Assembly: GCA_944320355.1 (NCBI GenBank)
Contig: CALUHC010000039.1
Coordinates: 1-64,000, forward strand
Reading direction: 5' to 3'
Length of the DNA: 64,000 bases
DNA from: an uncultured Prevotella sp.
Lineage (GTDB): Bacteria > Bacteroidota > Bacteroidia > Bacteroidales > Bacteroidaceae
The notes beneath the pieces are model-generated. The model made no database searches, was not told where the DNA came from, and saw only the letters and a list, made by a program, of their open reading frames with translations. Made by a program: the position numbers and the translations under genes. Below, one piece after another: positions 1 through 7,402 of the stretch; the first letter of the stretch is position 1, and every line of letters begins with the position of its first letter.

Positions 1-155
1 GCGGCTGACAGTTCTTTGCCTAATGCAGCTTCGCGGATGAACGCTGCCACAGACAGCCGTGCGGCATTGGCTTTCTGCTCAACTACGGCATATTCCGCTT
101 CGTTGAACTGTATTTCCTTGCGCTTGGTGCGTTTGTTCCCATTTTCTGTTTTCAC
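1..155 (-). CDS. MobC-like mobilization protein, second copy, cut by window edge
   Basis: Reading from a GTG at 155 to the window edge gives about 51 residues that closely match the N-terminal part of the neighbouring MobC-like pseudogene (shared AAFIREAALGKELSAA). The family helps a relaxase act at the origin of transfer of Bacteroides mobilizable elements. The start region overlaps the 3' end of the neighbouring copy in another frame, so the two copies sit in tandem. Only the N-terminus is visible, so whether this copy is intact is unknown. Confidence 0.45.
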   Translation of the reverse strand, partial: MKTENGNKRTKRKEIQFNEAEYAVVEQKANAARLSVAAFIREAALGKELSA

Positions 156-629
156 CTTCTGCGGTATAAAGGTAATAGTTGGTCGCCGCTTTCTGTAATT
201 CCGTGTTCTTCTCTTGAAGCTCACGTACTTTTGCGGCAAGTTGTTCCTGCTGTTTCTGTTCAGATTCATAAGCCGACAAATCCATTTCATGCCATATGCC
301 AGTCTTGAAATATTCGTTGGTACGGCAGATGTATTCGCGGATAGCGTCTGTTACAAAAGGTAAGCCGTGGATATTGGCCAGCCGTGCAATCTGATTGAGG
401 TTGACTTGCATCTTGTAGCTGATGTTGGCCGTGCGTTTCATCCGCTCGCTTACCTCTAAGGAGAGTGCGGCTGACAGTTCTTTGCCTAATGCGGCTTCGC
501 GGATGAACGCTGCCACAGACAACCGTGCGGCATTGGCTTTCTGCTCAACTACGGCATACTCAACTTCGTTGAACTGTCTTTTCTTGTGCTTGGTGCGCTT
601 GTTATCGTTTTCTGCTTTCGTCTTCTGCG
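1..629. repeat. Diverged tandem duplication inside mobC relics
   Basis: Bases 1-163 and 467-629 align base for base at an offset of 466 with scattered substitutions (near-identical over the first 110 bases, weaker after). The divergence argues against an assembly duplication and for two related mobC copies. Confidence 0.75.
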
Positions 630-658
630 CCCTCCTTTTCGTTGTTTGTTCTTGTCAT
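79..658 (-). pseudogene. MobC-like mobilization protein with broken start
   Basis: The open part (79-522, longer if the upstream frame is included) encodes a small basic protein with a helix-rich N-terminal half containing AAFIREAALGKEL and a charged coiled-coil C-terminus rich in Q, E and K, as in MobC/BfmA mobilization proteins of Bacteroides elements. A plausible start ATG at 658 (MTRTNNEKEG...) runs into a stop at 602-604. The MobC frame is open only one base out of phase, so a frameshift lies between about 640 and 612. The C-terminal 20 or so residues run out of frame through the start of the next copy, which suggests the end was made by recombination. Probably a relic of a mobilizable transposon. 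Confidence 0.5.
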
Positions 659-775
659 GGTCAAGCGTGTTGTCGCTGTTGCCGCTGCCTGTGCTTATTC
701 GGACAACTGCCGGTTGAACGATAAGTTCGGTTATGCCTTCTATCAGATTGCCGCTAATAGATGTTGTTTCAGGGG
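659..775 (-). pseudogene. C-terminal fragment of an unknown mobile-element gene
   Basis: Upstream of the MobC-like relic the minus strand is open for about 40 residues (contains GNLIEGITELIVQPAVV). It then merges into a relic of the palindromic repeat family at about 780. The position suggests the tail of the gene that normally precedes mobC in such elements. I do not recognise the family. Confidence 0.25.
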
Positions 776-779
776 CTGG

Positions 780-950
780 CGCAGTCTGTGTTGTTGGGCG
801 AACGGGACGTTTCAAGATGCGATATGGCACACATTGGGAGTCAAGAAAATAGCTGACGTTTTTTAGTTGTGCGTTTGCTTGCATGAGTGTATGTGGCGAA
901 GCAACCGGGCGGATATGCCCGCAAAGGCATTCTATGCTACGGGAGAAAGT
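780..950. repeat. Degenerate copies of repeat families A and D
   Basis: Bases 795-870 (GCGATATGGCACACA, then a TCAAGAAAA stretch and TTTAGTTG) match the outer flank of palindromic-array copies at 50325-50385 and, inverted, 37797-37850. Bases 886-950 resemble the family D stretch at 38455-38515 (GAAGCAA-CGGGCG-ATATG). No gene is visible between 870 and 1012. Confidence 0.5.
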
Positions 951-1012
951 CGAGGTTTGATGGGGCAGGAACGGTTTTTGTCTCGCGTCCGTTGTTCCTG
1001 TCTTTTGCGTGT

Positions 1013-2200
1013 TCAGAAAGCTTCGTTGATGTTGAACATGAAGCCCGACTGTCCGCTCTTGCCGAAGCCATAGTCCAGGCGGACGTTCATGTCTTTCTTG
1101 AATTCCCAGCGGTAGCCTATTCCGTAGTTGGGCAGCACGTGCGAGAGGCGCATCGAGCTGAACTTGTCGAACACCGTGCCTGCGCCCACCCATGCCACGA
1201 GTCCGTGGCGCTTCCACACTTTCTGCCGCAGCTCCACCTGCGCTTCCACCTTGTGCTTGTCGCGGTATCGGCCTTCATAGTAGCCGCGCATGGAGTATGG
1301 GCCTCCCAGCTTGGCCATCATTCCCCACGAGGGGTTGCCGAAGTTGAGCGTGCCGCGCAGGTCGCCGGCTATCGTCGCGCCGCGCCACAGGCTTCCGTAG
1401 GCGTTGGCCCGCATCTCGGTTGTGGTGAATGCATGGTCGTTTCCGAGGAATCTGGGGCGGAAAGTCTGCTCTATGCTCACGTAGACGCCGCGGTGCGGGT
1501 TGGTGATGACGTCGCGTGTGTCGTAGACGAGCGACAGTCCCAGCCCGAAGTTGCTTGTCTTCGTGTCCATGCCGTTGAGCAGTTCGGGCCGTTCCACGTC
1601 GGTGGCGTACATGAAGTCGTAGGCGGCCACGGGGCCGAAATACAGTCCTTCGGCCACCCGTATGAGGAAGCTGGCCTTGGCCTGTGCCTGCTTGCGCTCC
1701 ATGTCCGACTCGTTTCCGCCGTTGTTTCCGTTGGCGTAGCCGATGCCCCAGTACTTGCTTGGGAACGAGTAGAAGTAGAGTGTGTAGTCGAGCCTGTACC
1801 TGTTGTGCGGGAAGATGTGCAGGCCTCGCACGCCGAGCATATAGAACCCAACGGTGGACACGTTGCCGAAGAGCGACACGTTTGATGGTTTCATGAGCGA
1901 GTCGGTGCGGTCGGTGTTGTACAGTCCGGCGGCCACCAGTCCCAGCCCGAGCTTGGTGTTGGTGTTGAAGTACGGGCCTCCGAGTATGCTGAAGTCGAAC
2001 TTCTTGTCTGTTTTTGTCTTGTTGGCGTTGCTCAGGTAGTCAAGTATGCGCTTGCCTATGCTCTTTTTGTGGCGTGCCGTGTCGATGGCCACGCCGGTGT
2101 CGGCGGCTGCTGTTGTGGCTGCCGTGCTGTCTTGCGCCCCGGCCCGGGCGGTGGCGCACGCCAGCATGATGGCCGTCATGGCCGGCAGTAGTCGTTTCAT
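1013..2200 (-). CDS. Omp85/BamA-type outer-membrane beta-barrel protein
   Basis: 395 residues: a signal peptide (about 1-22), a low-complexity Ala/Thr linker, then a barrel rich in alternating aromatic residues. GGPYSMRGYYEGRYRDKH near residues 308-325 resembles the conserved RGY/RGF strand-end motif of the Omp85 (bacterial surface antigen) family, and the protein ends in Phe, as barrel proteins often do. It lacks POTRA domains, so it is a short member and not the essential BamA. It follows the PCMD gene at a 67-bp gap on the same strand and may be co-transcribed with it. The substrate or role cannot be read from the sequence. Confidence 0.75.
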   Translation of the reverse strand: MKRLLPAMTAIMLACATARAGAQDSTAATTAAADTGVAIDTARHKKSIGKRILDYLSNANKTKTDKKFDFSILGGPYFNTNTKLGLGLVAAGLYNTDRTDSLMKPSNVSLFGNVSTVGFYMLGVRGLHIFPHNRYRLDYTLYFYSFPSKYWGIGYANGNNGGNESDMERKQAQAKASFLIRVAEGLYFGPVAAYDFMYATDVERPELLNGMDTKTSNFGLGLSLVYDTRDVITNPHRGVYVSIEQTFRPRFLGNDHAFTTTEMRANAYGSLWRGATIAGDLRGTLNFGNPSWGMMAKLGGPYSMRGYYEGRYRDKHKVEAQVELRQKVWKRHGLVAWVGAGTVFDKFSSMRLSHVLPNYGIGYRWEFKKDMNVRLDYGFGKSGQSGFMFNINEAF

Positions 2201-2267
2201 GTCGTTGTGTCGGTTGATGCTGTTTGTTTAATGGTGTGCGACTGCTTGCGCTGCCGGCTTCGCGCCG

Positions 2268-3236
2268 TCAGTATACAAGTCTCACGTTGTCTATCCAGAG
2301 CGTGTTGCCGGGTGTGCCTATGAAGGCTCCGCCGTGGCTCGACGAGAATTGCAGCACCATGTGTGTGGGCTTTTCGGATGCCGGTGCCCATCCCGTTTCC
2401 CTCACCAGCACGCTCTCGCCCTTGCTGTTGCGTGCGTAGTCGGTTTGCCTCAGGCCCATTGTCGCGGCGTTGTAGTGCGGGTTTTTCCTTATGTCGCCGT
2501 ACAGAATCTCGTAAGTGGCGTTGTTTATCCATCCGTTGGTGGTCTTGCCGTAGCGCACCACCATGGTGCCCACGCGCTTTGCCGTAATGTTTCCCTTGGC
2601 GTCTTCGGTGCGCTTCTGCAGCAGGAACACCGTCGTGGCATAGTCTTGCCCGGCCACGGTCTGCTTGCGGCTGAACCCGTTTTGCTTTATCCTGTCCTTG
2701 GATCCGTTCACCGCCACGCGGTAGTCGTAGCGCAGGGCCTTTGGCTTTCCGGTGAAGGGTATGCCGAAGTTGAGGTACTTCTCGCCGCCTTTCGGGCTTG
2801 TGATGGGCTCGTGCATATCGCCGAGGAATATCGAGCCGGCGGCCAGTACCTTTATGTTCATCAGCCCGAGCACCTTCACGCTCTCTATGTGGGTGGTCAG
2901 CTTGGCGCAGTATCCGGTGCCGCGCTTCTCGCGGTACACGCTGTTGTTGGTCTTCACCACGCCCATCACCTTTGCCATCACGTTCGATGTTCCCCACGGC
3001 GAGCCGCCGAGATTGGTGTAGGCGTTGTTGCCGTTGAGCGTGCGGTTGGGGCCTATCTCATAGAGCGTCTTGGTGTTGCCGCCTATGATGCCTGACTCTG
3101 TGATGTGGCGCACCACCCACTGGTCCATGTCGCCATACTTCAGCGGCACCACTTTCTCGGGCGTTCCGGCGTGCAATGGGGCTGCCGCCGCCATGGCGGA
3201 AAGCAGCATCCCGAAAACTATCTGCTTCATAATCAA
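2268..3236 (-). CDS. PCMD-domain secreted protein
   Basis: 322 residues with a signal peptide (about 1-23, ending in HAG). The N-terminal YGDMDQWVVRHITESGIIGG, the later NTKTLYEIGP, the central short strands and the C-terminal GTPGNTLWIDNVRLVY fit the putative carbohydrate-metabolism (PCMD) family of Bacteroidota, a jelly-roll-like module of unknown biochemical role. Start could be the first or third codon (Met-Ile-Met). A -7 box lies 26 bases upstream. Likely first gene of a two-gene unit with the outer-membrane barrel gene. No sugar-utilisation genes are adjacent, so a carbohydrate role is only by family. Confidence 0.7.
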   Translation of the reverse strand: MIMKQIVFGMLLSAMAAAAPLHAGTPEKVVPLKYGDMDQWVVRHITESGIIGGNTKTLYEIGPNRTLNGNNAYTNLGGSPWGTSNVMAKVMGVVKTNNSVYREKRGTGYCAKLTTHIESVKVLGLMNIKVLAAGSIFLGDMHEPITSPKGGEKYLNFGIPFTGKPKALRYDYRVAVNGSKDRIKQNGFSRKQTVAGQDYATTVFLLQKRTEDAKGNITAKRVGTMVVRYGKTTNGWINNATYEILYGDIRKNPHYNAATMGLRQTDYARNSKGESVLVRETGWAPASEKPTHMVLQFSSSHGGAFIGTPGNTLWIDNVRLVY

Positions 3237-3261
3237 TGATGTATCATTTCGGAAACGGCTG

Positions 3262-3269
3262 CAAAATTA
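3262..3269 (-). promoter_or_regulatory. -7 box of the PCMD gene
   Basis: TAATTTTG on the minus strand matches the Bacteroidota -7 consensus TAnnTTTG. No convincing -33 TTTG sits 19-21 bases upstream. Confidence 0.45.
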
Positions 3270-3335
3270 CTACTTTATTTCCAATATGCATATTCCGTTT
3301 TGTCGCCAAAAGTGTCCGCCATCCCGCCAATTAAC

Positions 3336-4346
3336 CTATTTTATCTTTTCCGCCGCGGCCTCTTGGCTGTGCCTGAGGGCTTCGCTTTGCCTCTCGTCGC
3401 GCTTCCGCTTGCGCCACAGCTGCCACGAGTTGAACAGGTTCTGCCATATTATGTAAGTGCCGGGAGCCACGGCGAGCACCGGCGAGAGGTAGGTGTACGA
3501 CACCCAGATGCCGAAGATGGTGTTCTTCTGCCCCAGCCCCTGCCCCCCGCCTATGCGCTCGCCGTAGCGCGCCCCGATGCCCTTGCCGAGGGCGAACTGC
3601 AGGGCGCAGGCCGCAAGGCTGACCACAGAGAGCAGCCACTTGATGTGGGCGCCCACCGGGCTGTCGGCGAGGAAGCGGCACGTCTGCCCCACGGAGAGCA
3701 CCAGGCCGAACCCCCACAGGTAGAAGGCAAGGTCGCGGCAGCCGGCCACCACCCGCGCGTGGGCCTTGGGAAAGAACTCGCGCAGGCCCCAGGCCAGCAG
3801 GAAAGGGCAGATGAGCAGCGGGAACACCCGCCGCAGGATGGTGAGAAACTGGCTGAGGAAAGGGGCGTCGGCGCGGCTCTCCACGAGCGGGAACACGAGC
3901 GGAATGATGATCGCCGCCGCGAGGTTGCTCAGTATGGTGTAGGTGGTCAGCGTGGTCTCGCTGCCGCCCAGCTTGCCCGTGATGACCGCCGCCGCGCCCG
4001 CCGTGGGGCACACGAGGCATATCATGAGCCCCTCGGGGAGCAGGGCGTGGCCCGACGCCGGCGCGAAGTGCAGGATGAGGGCTATGGCGAGGCACGACAG
4101 CAGCTGGAAGGCCACGAGCCATGCGTGCCACGGCGTGACGCGCATGAGGCGCGGGTCCACCTTGCAGAAGGTTGCGAACAGCATCACAAACAGCACTGTG
4201 GGCATCAGCGCCGACGACGCTTCGGCCGCAGCCGGCTTCAGCGGCGCGAGCCAGTGCACGTAGTGGAAGGCCAGGAAGCCCAGCAGGCCGCAGGCCATGC
4301 CTATGGGCAGCGTCCAGTTTTTCAGTATCTTTGTCAGTTCGTTCAT
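3336..4346 (-). CDS. BASS-like (bile acid:sodium symporter family) membrane transporter
   Basis: 336 residues from the ATG at 4346 (a GTG two codons earlier is possible). About nine or ten hydrophobic helices. The conserved stretches CLVCPTAGAAAVITGKLGG (near residue 120) and GQKNTIFGIWVSYTYLSP (near 285) are typical of the two inverted halves of BASS-type carriers, where they line the ion and substrate sites. The C-terminus is short, basic and cytoplasmic. The substrate is not predictable; homologues in Bacteroidota are usually annotated only as transporters. Monocistronic, with its own -7 box at 4373-4380. Confidence 0.75.
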   Translation of the reverse strand: MNELTKILKNWTLPIGMACGLLGFLAFHYVHWLAPLKPAAAEASSALMPTVLFVMLFATFCKVDPRLMRVTPWHAWLVAFQLLSCLAIALILHFAPASGHALLPEGLMICLVCPTAGAAAVITGKLGGSETTLTTYTILSNLAAAIIIPLVFPLVESRADAPFLSQFLTILRRVFPLLICPFLLAWGLREFFPKAHARVVAGCRDLAFYLWGFGLVLSVGQTCRFLADSPVGAHIKWLLSVVSLAACALQFALGKGIGARYGERIGGGQGLGQKNTIFGIWVSYTYLSPVLAVAPGTYIIWQNLFNSWQLWRKRKRDERQSEALRHSQEAAAEKIK

Positions 4347-4372
4347 AGTCACTGTCTTGTTTTTTCAGGGTG

Positions 4373-4380
4373 CAAAGTTA
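4373..4380 (-). promoter_or_regulatory. -7 box of the BASS-like transporter gene
   Basis: TAACTTTG on the minus strand, 26 bases upstream of the ATG, matches TAnnTTTG. Confidence 0.5.
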
Positions 4381-4464
4381 CGTAGCTCGGGGCTTCAGGC
4401 CCATACACGGATTACTGATTGTAGCACCAATTCCGACGCTGTTGTGTCAGGATGCGCATTTTAT

Positions 4465-4600
4465 CCCAAATCGGTCATTAGAGTCCAAAGTGCTTTCGCC
4501 CTGCCAGCGGCATCTTGTCTGCCGCTGGCAGGGCGAAAGCACTTGGAAAGCCTGAAAAGTGACAAAAATATATTCCTGGCGGTCTAATGACCGATTAGGG
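4465..4600. repeat. Family G stem-loop element, copy 1
   Basis: 136 bp bounded by inverted ends CCCAAATCGGTCATTAGA (4465) and its complement at 4583-4600 (17 of 18 match). Inside is a perfect 24-bp inverted repeat (4489-4512 with 4520-4543, 7-base loop) starting AGTGCTTTCGCCC. It has no coding capacity. The second copy at 38539-38731 shares the ends and the AGTGCTTTCGCCC core, so this is a mobile, MITE-like element. Confidence 0.8.
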
Positions 4601-4629
4601 TTTATGGCAATGGCCCTCTCCCCATGCGG

Positions 4630-4700
4630 CTGTGCCAAAAAGGAGTTGGCGGGAGCTTGGAACTTCGCCCGAAGTCGCCGGGAGTTGGCAGGCGTATGTC
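4630..4700 (+). repeat. Family B element fragment
   Basis: Begins CTGTGCCAAAAAGGAGTTG and carries the GAAGTCGCC core seen in the full copies at 9078-9266 and 60140-60289. The matching opposite end appears at 5122-5203, so a family B element may have been split by families C and D. Confidence 0.5.
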
Positions 4701-4748
4701 TTGACAGCGATTTGGAAGCTGTTTTGATTTTATAAAACTTGTTTTTAT

Positions 4749-4953
4749 GAATGTCCGCAAGTTGCCAAACGTGTTTGAAGGAGTTTCACTTGTCCTCTCC
4801 TTTTCCAAAGGAGGGGCGTGGGTGGTTTGTCAAAATAGGTTTATACACAATAAGTTTCATCATAGATTATGGCATTATTCTACAAACCACCCCTGCCCCT
4901 CCTTTGGAAAAGGAGGGGACAATGCGCTTCTATTTGTCAATATGCGGACATTC
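4749..4953 (+). repeat. Family C 205-bp element, copy 1
   Basis: Bounded by inverted ends GAATGTCCGCA (4749) and TGCGGACATTC (4953). Inside, the stretch CTCCTTTTCCAAAGGAGGGG recurs in inverse complement near the other end. The copy at 38001-38207 is nearly identical in inverted orientation. No open frame; it behaves like a non-autonomous element. Confidence 0.8.
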
Positions 4954-4969
4954 ATCATTCATACTTGTT

Positions 4970-5115
4970 TTTTTATACCTGCCGTCTTGAGTGCCTTTTC
5001 GGTTATATTCGCCCGTTTGCTTCGTCACATAGCCCGCTATGCTCCTCAGCAACCAGACAAATATACCTCGAAAATCCATCTCAATTCGGCAGTTTATAAA
5101 ATCAAAAACAGCTTC
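4970..5115 (-). repeat. Family D repeat, copy 1
   Basis: The reverse complement reads GAAGCTGTTTTGATTTTAT ... GGATTTTCGAGG ... GCTGAGGAGCAT ... GAAGCAAACGGGCGAATAT and aligns along its whole length with 38351-38520 on the plus strand. Confidence 0.7.
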
Positions 5116-5121
5116 TTACAA

Positions 5122-5203
5122 GCTGTTGTCCGTTAACTTCCGGCGGCGGCAGGTCGCCTGGCTTCGGTTAACCCCCTATCAACACCATTTCGGCACACCT
5201 CCC
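5122..5203 (-). repeat. Family B element fragment
   Basis: The reverse complement starts GTGTGCCGAAATGG and contains AAGTTAACGGACAA, as in other family B copies (9078-9266, 60140-60289). Confidence 0.5.
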
Positions 5204-5213
5204 GCGTCAAACC

Positions 5214-5246
5214 CATTTTACAGAATGTCTTTCACATTTTACAGAA
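5214..5246. promoter_or_regulatory. Paired direct repeats upstream of the araC-type gene (candidate operator)
   Basis: CATTTTACAGAA occurs at 5214-5225 and again at 5235-5246, a spacing of 21 bp (two helical turns), both in the same orientation. This is the usual geometry for an AraC-family dimer. The sites end about 38 bp before the -7 box at 5284. Confidence 0.55.
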
Positions 5247-5283
5247 AGAACGGCCGCGGCATACGTATGTCGCAGGAAAACGT

Positions 5284-5291
5284 TAACTTTG
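5284..5291 (+). promoter_or_regulatory. -7 box of the AraC-family gene
   Basis: TAACTTTG fits the consensus. The -33 position (about 5260-5264) holds no TTTG, consistent with a promoter that needs an activator bound upstream. Confidence 0.45.
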
Positions 5292-5387
5292 CCAGTGCCG
5301 TGACGCCCGCAGCCAGACGCTGGCCGGCGCGCGGCCCGCGCTTGGAGCATCATGCTGACTCAAATCCTAAACACATATATATATATT

Positions 5388-6293
5388 ATGGGCGAGATAT
5401 TGGACTTACAGACCATCCACGACTACAACACCTTTCTCGGACTCGAAACGCTCAACCCCATGGTGGGGCTCGTCGACTTCTCCAAGGTGAAGGTGCTGCC
5501 GCACCGGCGCAAGTGCTTTGGCTTCTACGCCATATTCCTGAAGGAGAAAATCCACGGCCCCATCACCTACGGCCGCAGCAAGTACGACTACCAGGAGGGC
5601 ACGCTCGTGTTCATAGCCCCGGGCCAGGTGGGCGGCATAGACGACGACGGCGAGACGCCCAACCCGCAGGGCCATGCCCTCGTGTTCCACCCCGACCTGA
5701 TACGCGGCACGTCGCTCGCGCACCGCATGAGGGAGTACACGTTCTTCTCATACGAGGTGAACGAGGCGCTGCACACCTCGGAGCGCGAGCGCCAGACGGT
5801 GCTTGGATGCTTCGGCGAGATAGAGGAGGAGCTGCACCACAGCATAGACAAGCACAGCCGCAGCATCATAGTGGCCAACATAGAGGTGCTGCTCAACCAC
5901 TGCCTGCGCTTCTACGACCGCCAGTTTGCCACCCGCGAGGCCATCAACTCCGATGTGCTCACCCGCTTCGAAGCCTTGCTTGCCGGCTACCTCAACTCCC
6001 GCCAGCCCATCATGCAGGGCCTGCCCTCGGTGGCGTGGTGCGCCGACCAGCTGCACTTCTCGGCCAACTACTTCGGCGATTTGGTGAAGAAGCAGACCGG
6101 AAAGTCGGCCATAGAGCACATACACCTCGCCGTGATAAGCAAGGTGAAGGACCGCCTGCTGGAGACAAACAAGACCGTCAGCGAGATAGCCTACGAGGTG
6201 GGCTTCCAGTATCCGCACCACCTCAGCCGCCTGTTCAAGAAGGTGGTGGGCCAGACGCCAAACGAATACCGCGCGCAGGCAAGGGCTGTGTGA
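5388..6293 (+). CDS. AraC-family transcriptional regulator
   Basis: 301 residues from ATG 5388 (an upstream in-frame ATG at 5352 would add 12 unlikely residues). The N-terminal two thirds form a cupin-like sensing domain (YQEGTLVFIAPGQ, HALVFHPDLI). The last 100 residues are a double helix-turn-helix: first helix pair around ADQLHFSANYFGDLVKKQTG, second TVSEIAYEVGFQYPHHLSRLFKK, ending in GQTPNEYR, as in AraC/XylS. The gene stands alone between repeat-rich spacers. Two CATTTTACAGAA sites 21 bp apart precede its promoter, so autoregulation is plausible. The ligand and target genes cannot be told. Confidence 0.9.
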   Translation: MGEILDLQTIHDYNTFLGLETLNPMVGLVDFSKVKVLPHRRKCFGFYAIFLKEKIHGPITYGRSKYDYQEGTLVFIAPGQVGGIDDDGETPNPQGHALVFHPDLIRGTSLAHRMREYTFFSYEVNEALHTSERERQTVLGCFGEIEEELHHSIDKHSRSIIVANIEVLLNHCLRFYDRQFATREAINSDVLTRFEALLAGYLNSRQPIMQGLPSVAWCADQLHFSANYFGDLVKKQTGKSAIEHIHLAVISKVKDRLLETNKTVSEIAYEVGFQYPHHLSRLFKKVVGQTPNEYRAQARAV

Positions 6294-6330
6294 CCTTGCT
6301 TTTATTGGTGCAGACCGGTGCCTGCGCGCA

Positions 6331-6366
6331 GGCGGGCGGCCGTCATCGTGCTGCCAGCCGCCCGCC
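6331..6366 (+). terminator. GC-rich hairpin after the araC-type gene
   Basis: GGCGGGCGGC pairs perfectly with GCCGCCCGCC across a 16-base loop. No T tract follows, so termination is uncertain. Confidence 0.35.
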
Positions 6367-6607
6367 GGGCGCGCCAATGGGGTGCGCCGTGGGGCGAGAA
6401 GGGTCTCGCAAGGTTAACAAATGTAAACAAAACAGCGGCTGCTGCACGGCAAACATTTCCGAAATGTTGACAAACAGAACCAGCGAAACAGAGCGGCGCG
6501 CCCCCTCGGCCGGGGCTTCGCTACCGTGATTGTTGCGCCGCGGACTGCGTTTCCTGCCACAATGCGGGGCAGAACGGCCTCTTTTACCTTCTTCCCGTTC
6601 TCCCAAA

Positions 6608-6695
6608 CGCACCGCTTCGCCTTGCAAAACGGCACATATCGCAGCGCAAAACGACCCGTTTCACCTTGCAAGACAGCACGTTTTGCAATCCCGTT
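6608..6695. repeat. Family A palindromic array, copy 1
   Basis: Short palindrome-like units (AAAACGGCAC..., AAAACGACCCGTTT, AGACAGCACGTTTT) recur at about 21-22 bp. The 150 bp to the right (6700-6870) resemble 58085-58250, which follows copy 8, so the two share a longer element. No gene between 6294 and 7402. Confidence 0.65.
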
Positions 6696-6939
6696 CGCCT
6701 CTTTTCGTTGCACATTTCTTCTCTTTGCTTGGTAATGTCTTTGGCTATCAGTAAGTTGCGATTGCACGCGCGTTTTGCCCGTATTTGCGCCCGATGGCGT
6801 TTTCGCAGAGAAAACGCCAAAATTGAACGCCTTTTTCTGAAATCCTTGCGGGCAGAACCAATGCCGGCTTTCACACTTGTTAAGAACTCGTTTGGGTTAA
6901 GAACCACAGATTGCGCCGATATGTGCGGACGGGGATTCT

Positions 6940-7285
6940 TAAAAGTAAAAGGGTAAAAAGGTAAAAAAGTAAAAAAAGGCTGCGCACGGATACGTGGCCT
7001 GGGGCAAACTACTCCCTCGCCCTTTGGGAGAGGGATGGGGAGAGGGTCGTGGCCATCAGGTGTGCATTTTGATACGCCATCAGCAGTTTACACTCGATCA
7101 GTCTGCTTTCGCGCAGACCTTTTTACCTTTTATGAATATCCGCATTCTGCCAAATAGGTTTGGATCGGCTTCCACTTGTCCCCTCCTTTGGGAAAGGTGG
7201 GGACAATGCGCTTCGAGGTTGGCAACTTGCGGACATTCATTTTACCTTTTTACTTCTTTGCCTTTTTACTTTTAATCTGGCGAGG
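6940..7285. repeat. Low-complexity and repeat-derived spacer, with short family C copy
   Basis: 6940-6976 and, inverted, 7240-7282 hold A-rich runs with a repeating GTAAAAA-type word. 7012-7045 is a stem CCCTCGCCCTTTGGGAGAGGG related to the core of the 38266-38349 element. 7133-7237 is an internally deleted family C copy: ends GAATATCCGCA and TGCGGACATTC, and only one CCCCTCCTTTGGGAAAGG core. Confidence 0.6.
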
Positions 7286-7402
7286 GTTGCTGACAGCAAA
7301 AGTATTTTGTGGCATCCCTTCTGTTTACTCCCCCTCCCTTTTAGCTCGCTGCGGCTTATGAGCATGGGGAGTTCTGCCAATCAGTGCAATCTGTGGTTTG
7401 TA

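Noticed and set aside
1477-1851. Ser/Thr/Arg-rich frame inside the outer-membrane barrel gene
   Set aside because: Composition is typical of a frame-shifted GC-rich gene; the barrel frame has a signal peptide and the Omp85-type motif.
5039-6529. Long plus-strand frame covering the AraC gene in another phase
   Set aside because: It is an out-of-phase shadow made of Arg/Pro/His-rich sequence; the AraC frame carries both helix-turn-helix motifs.
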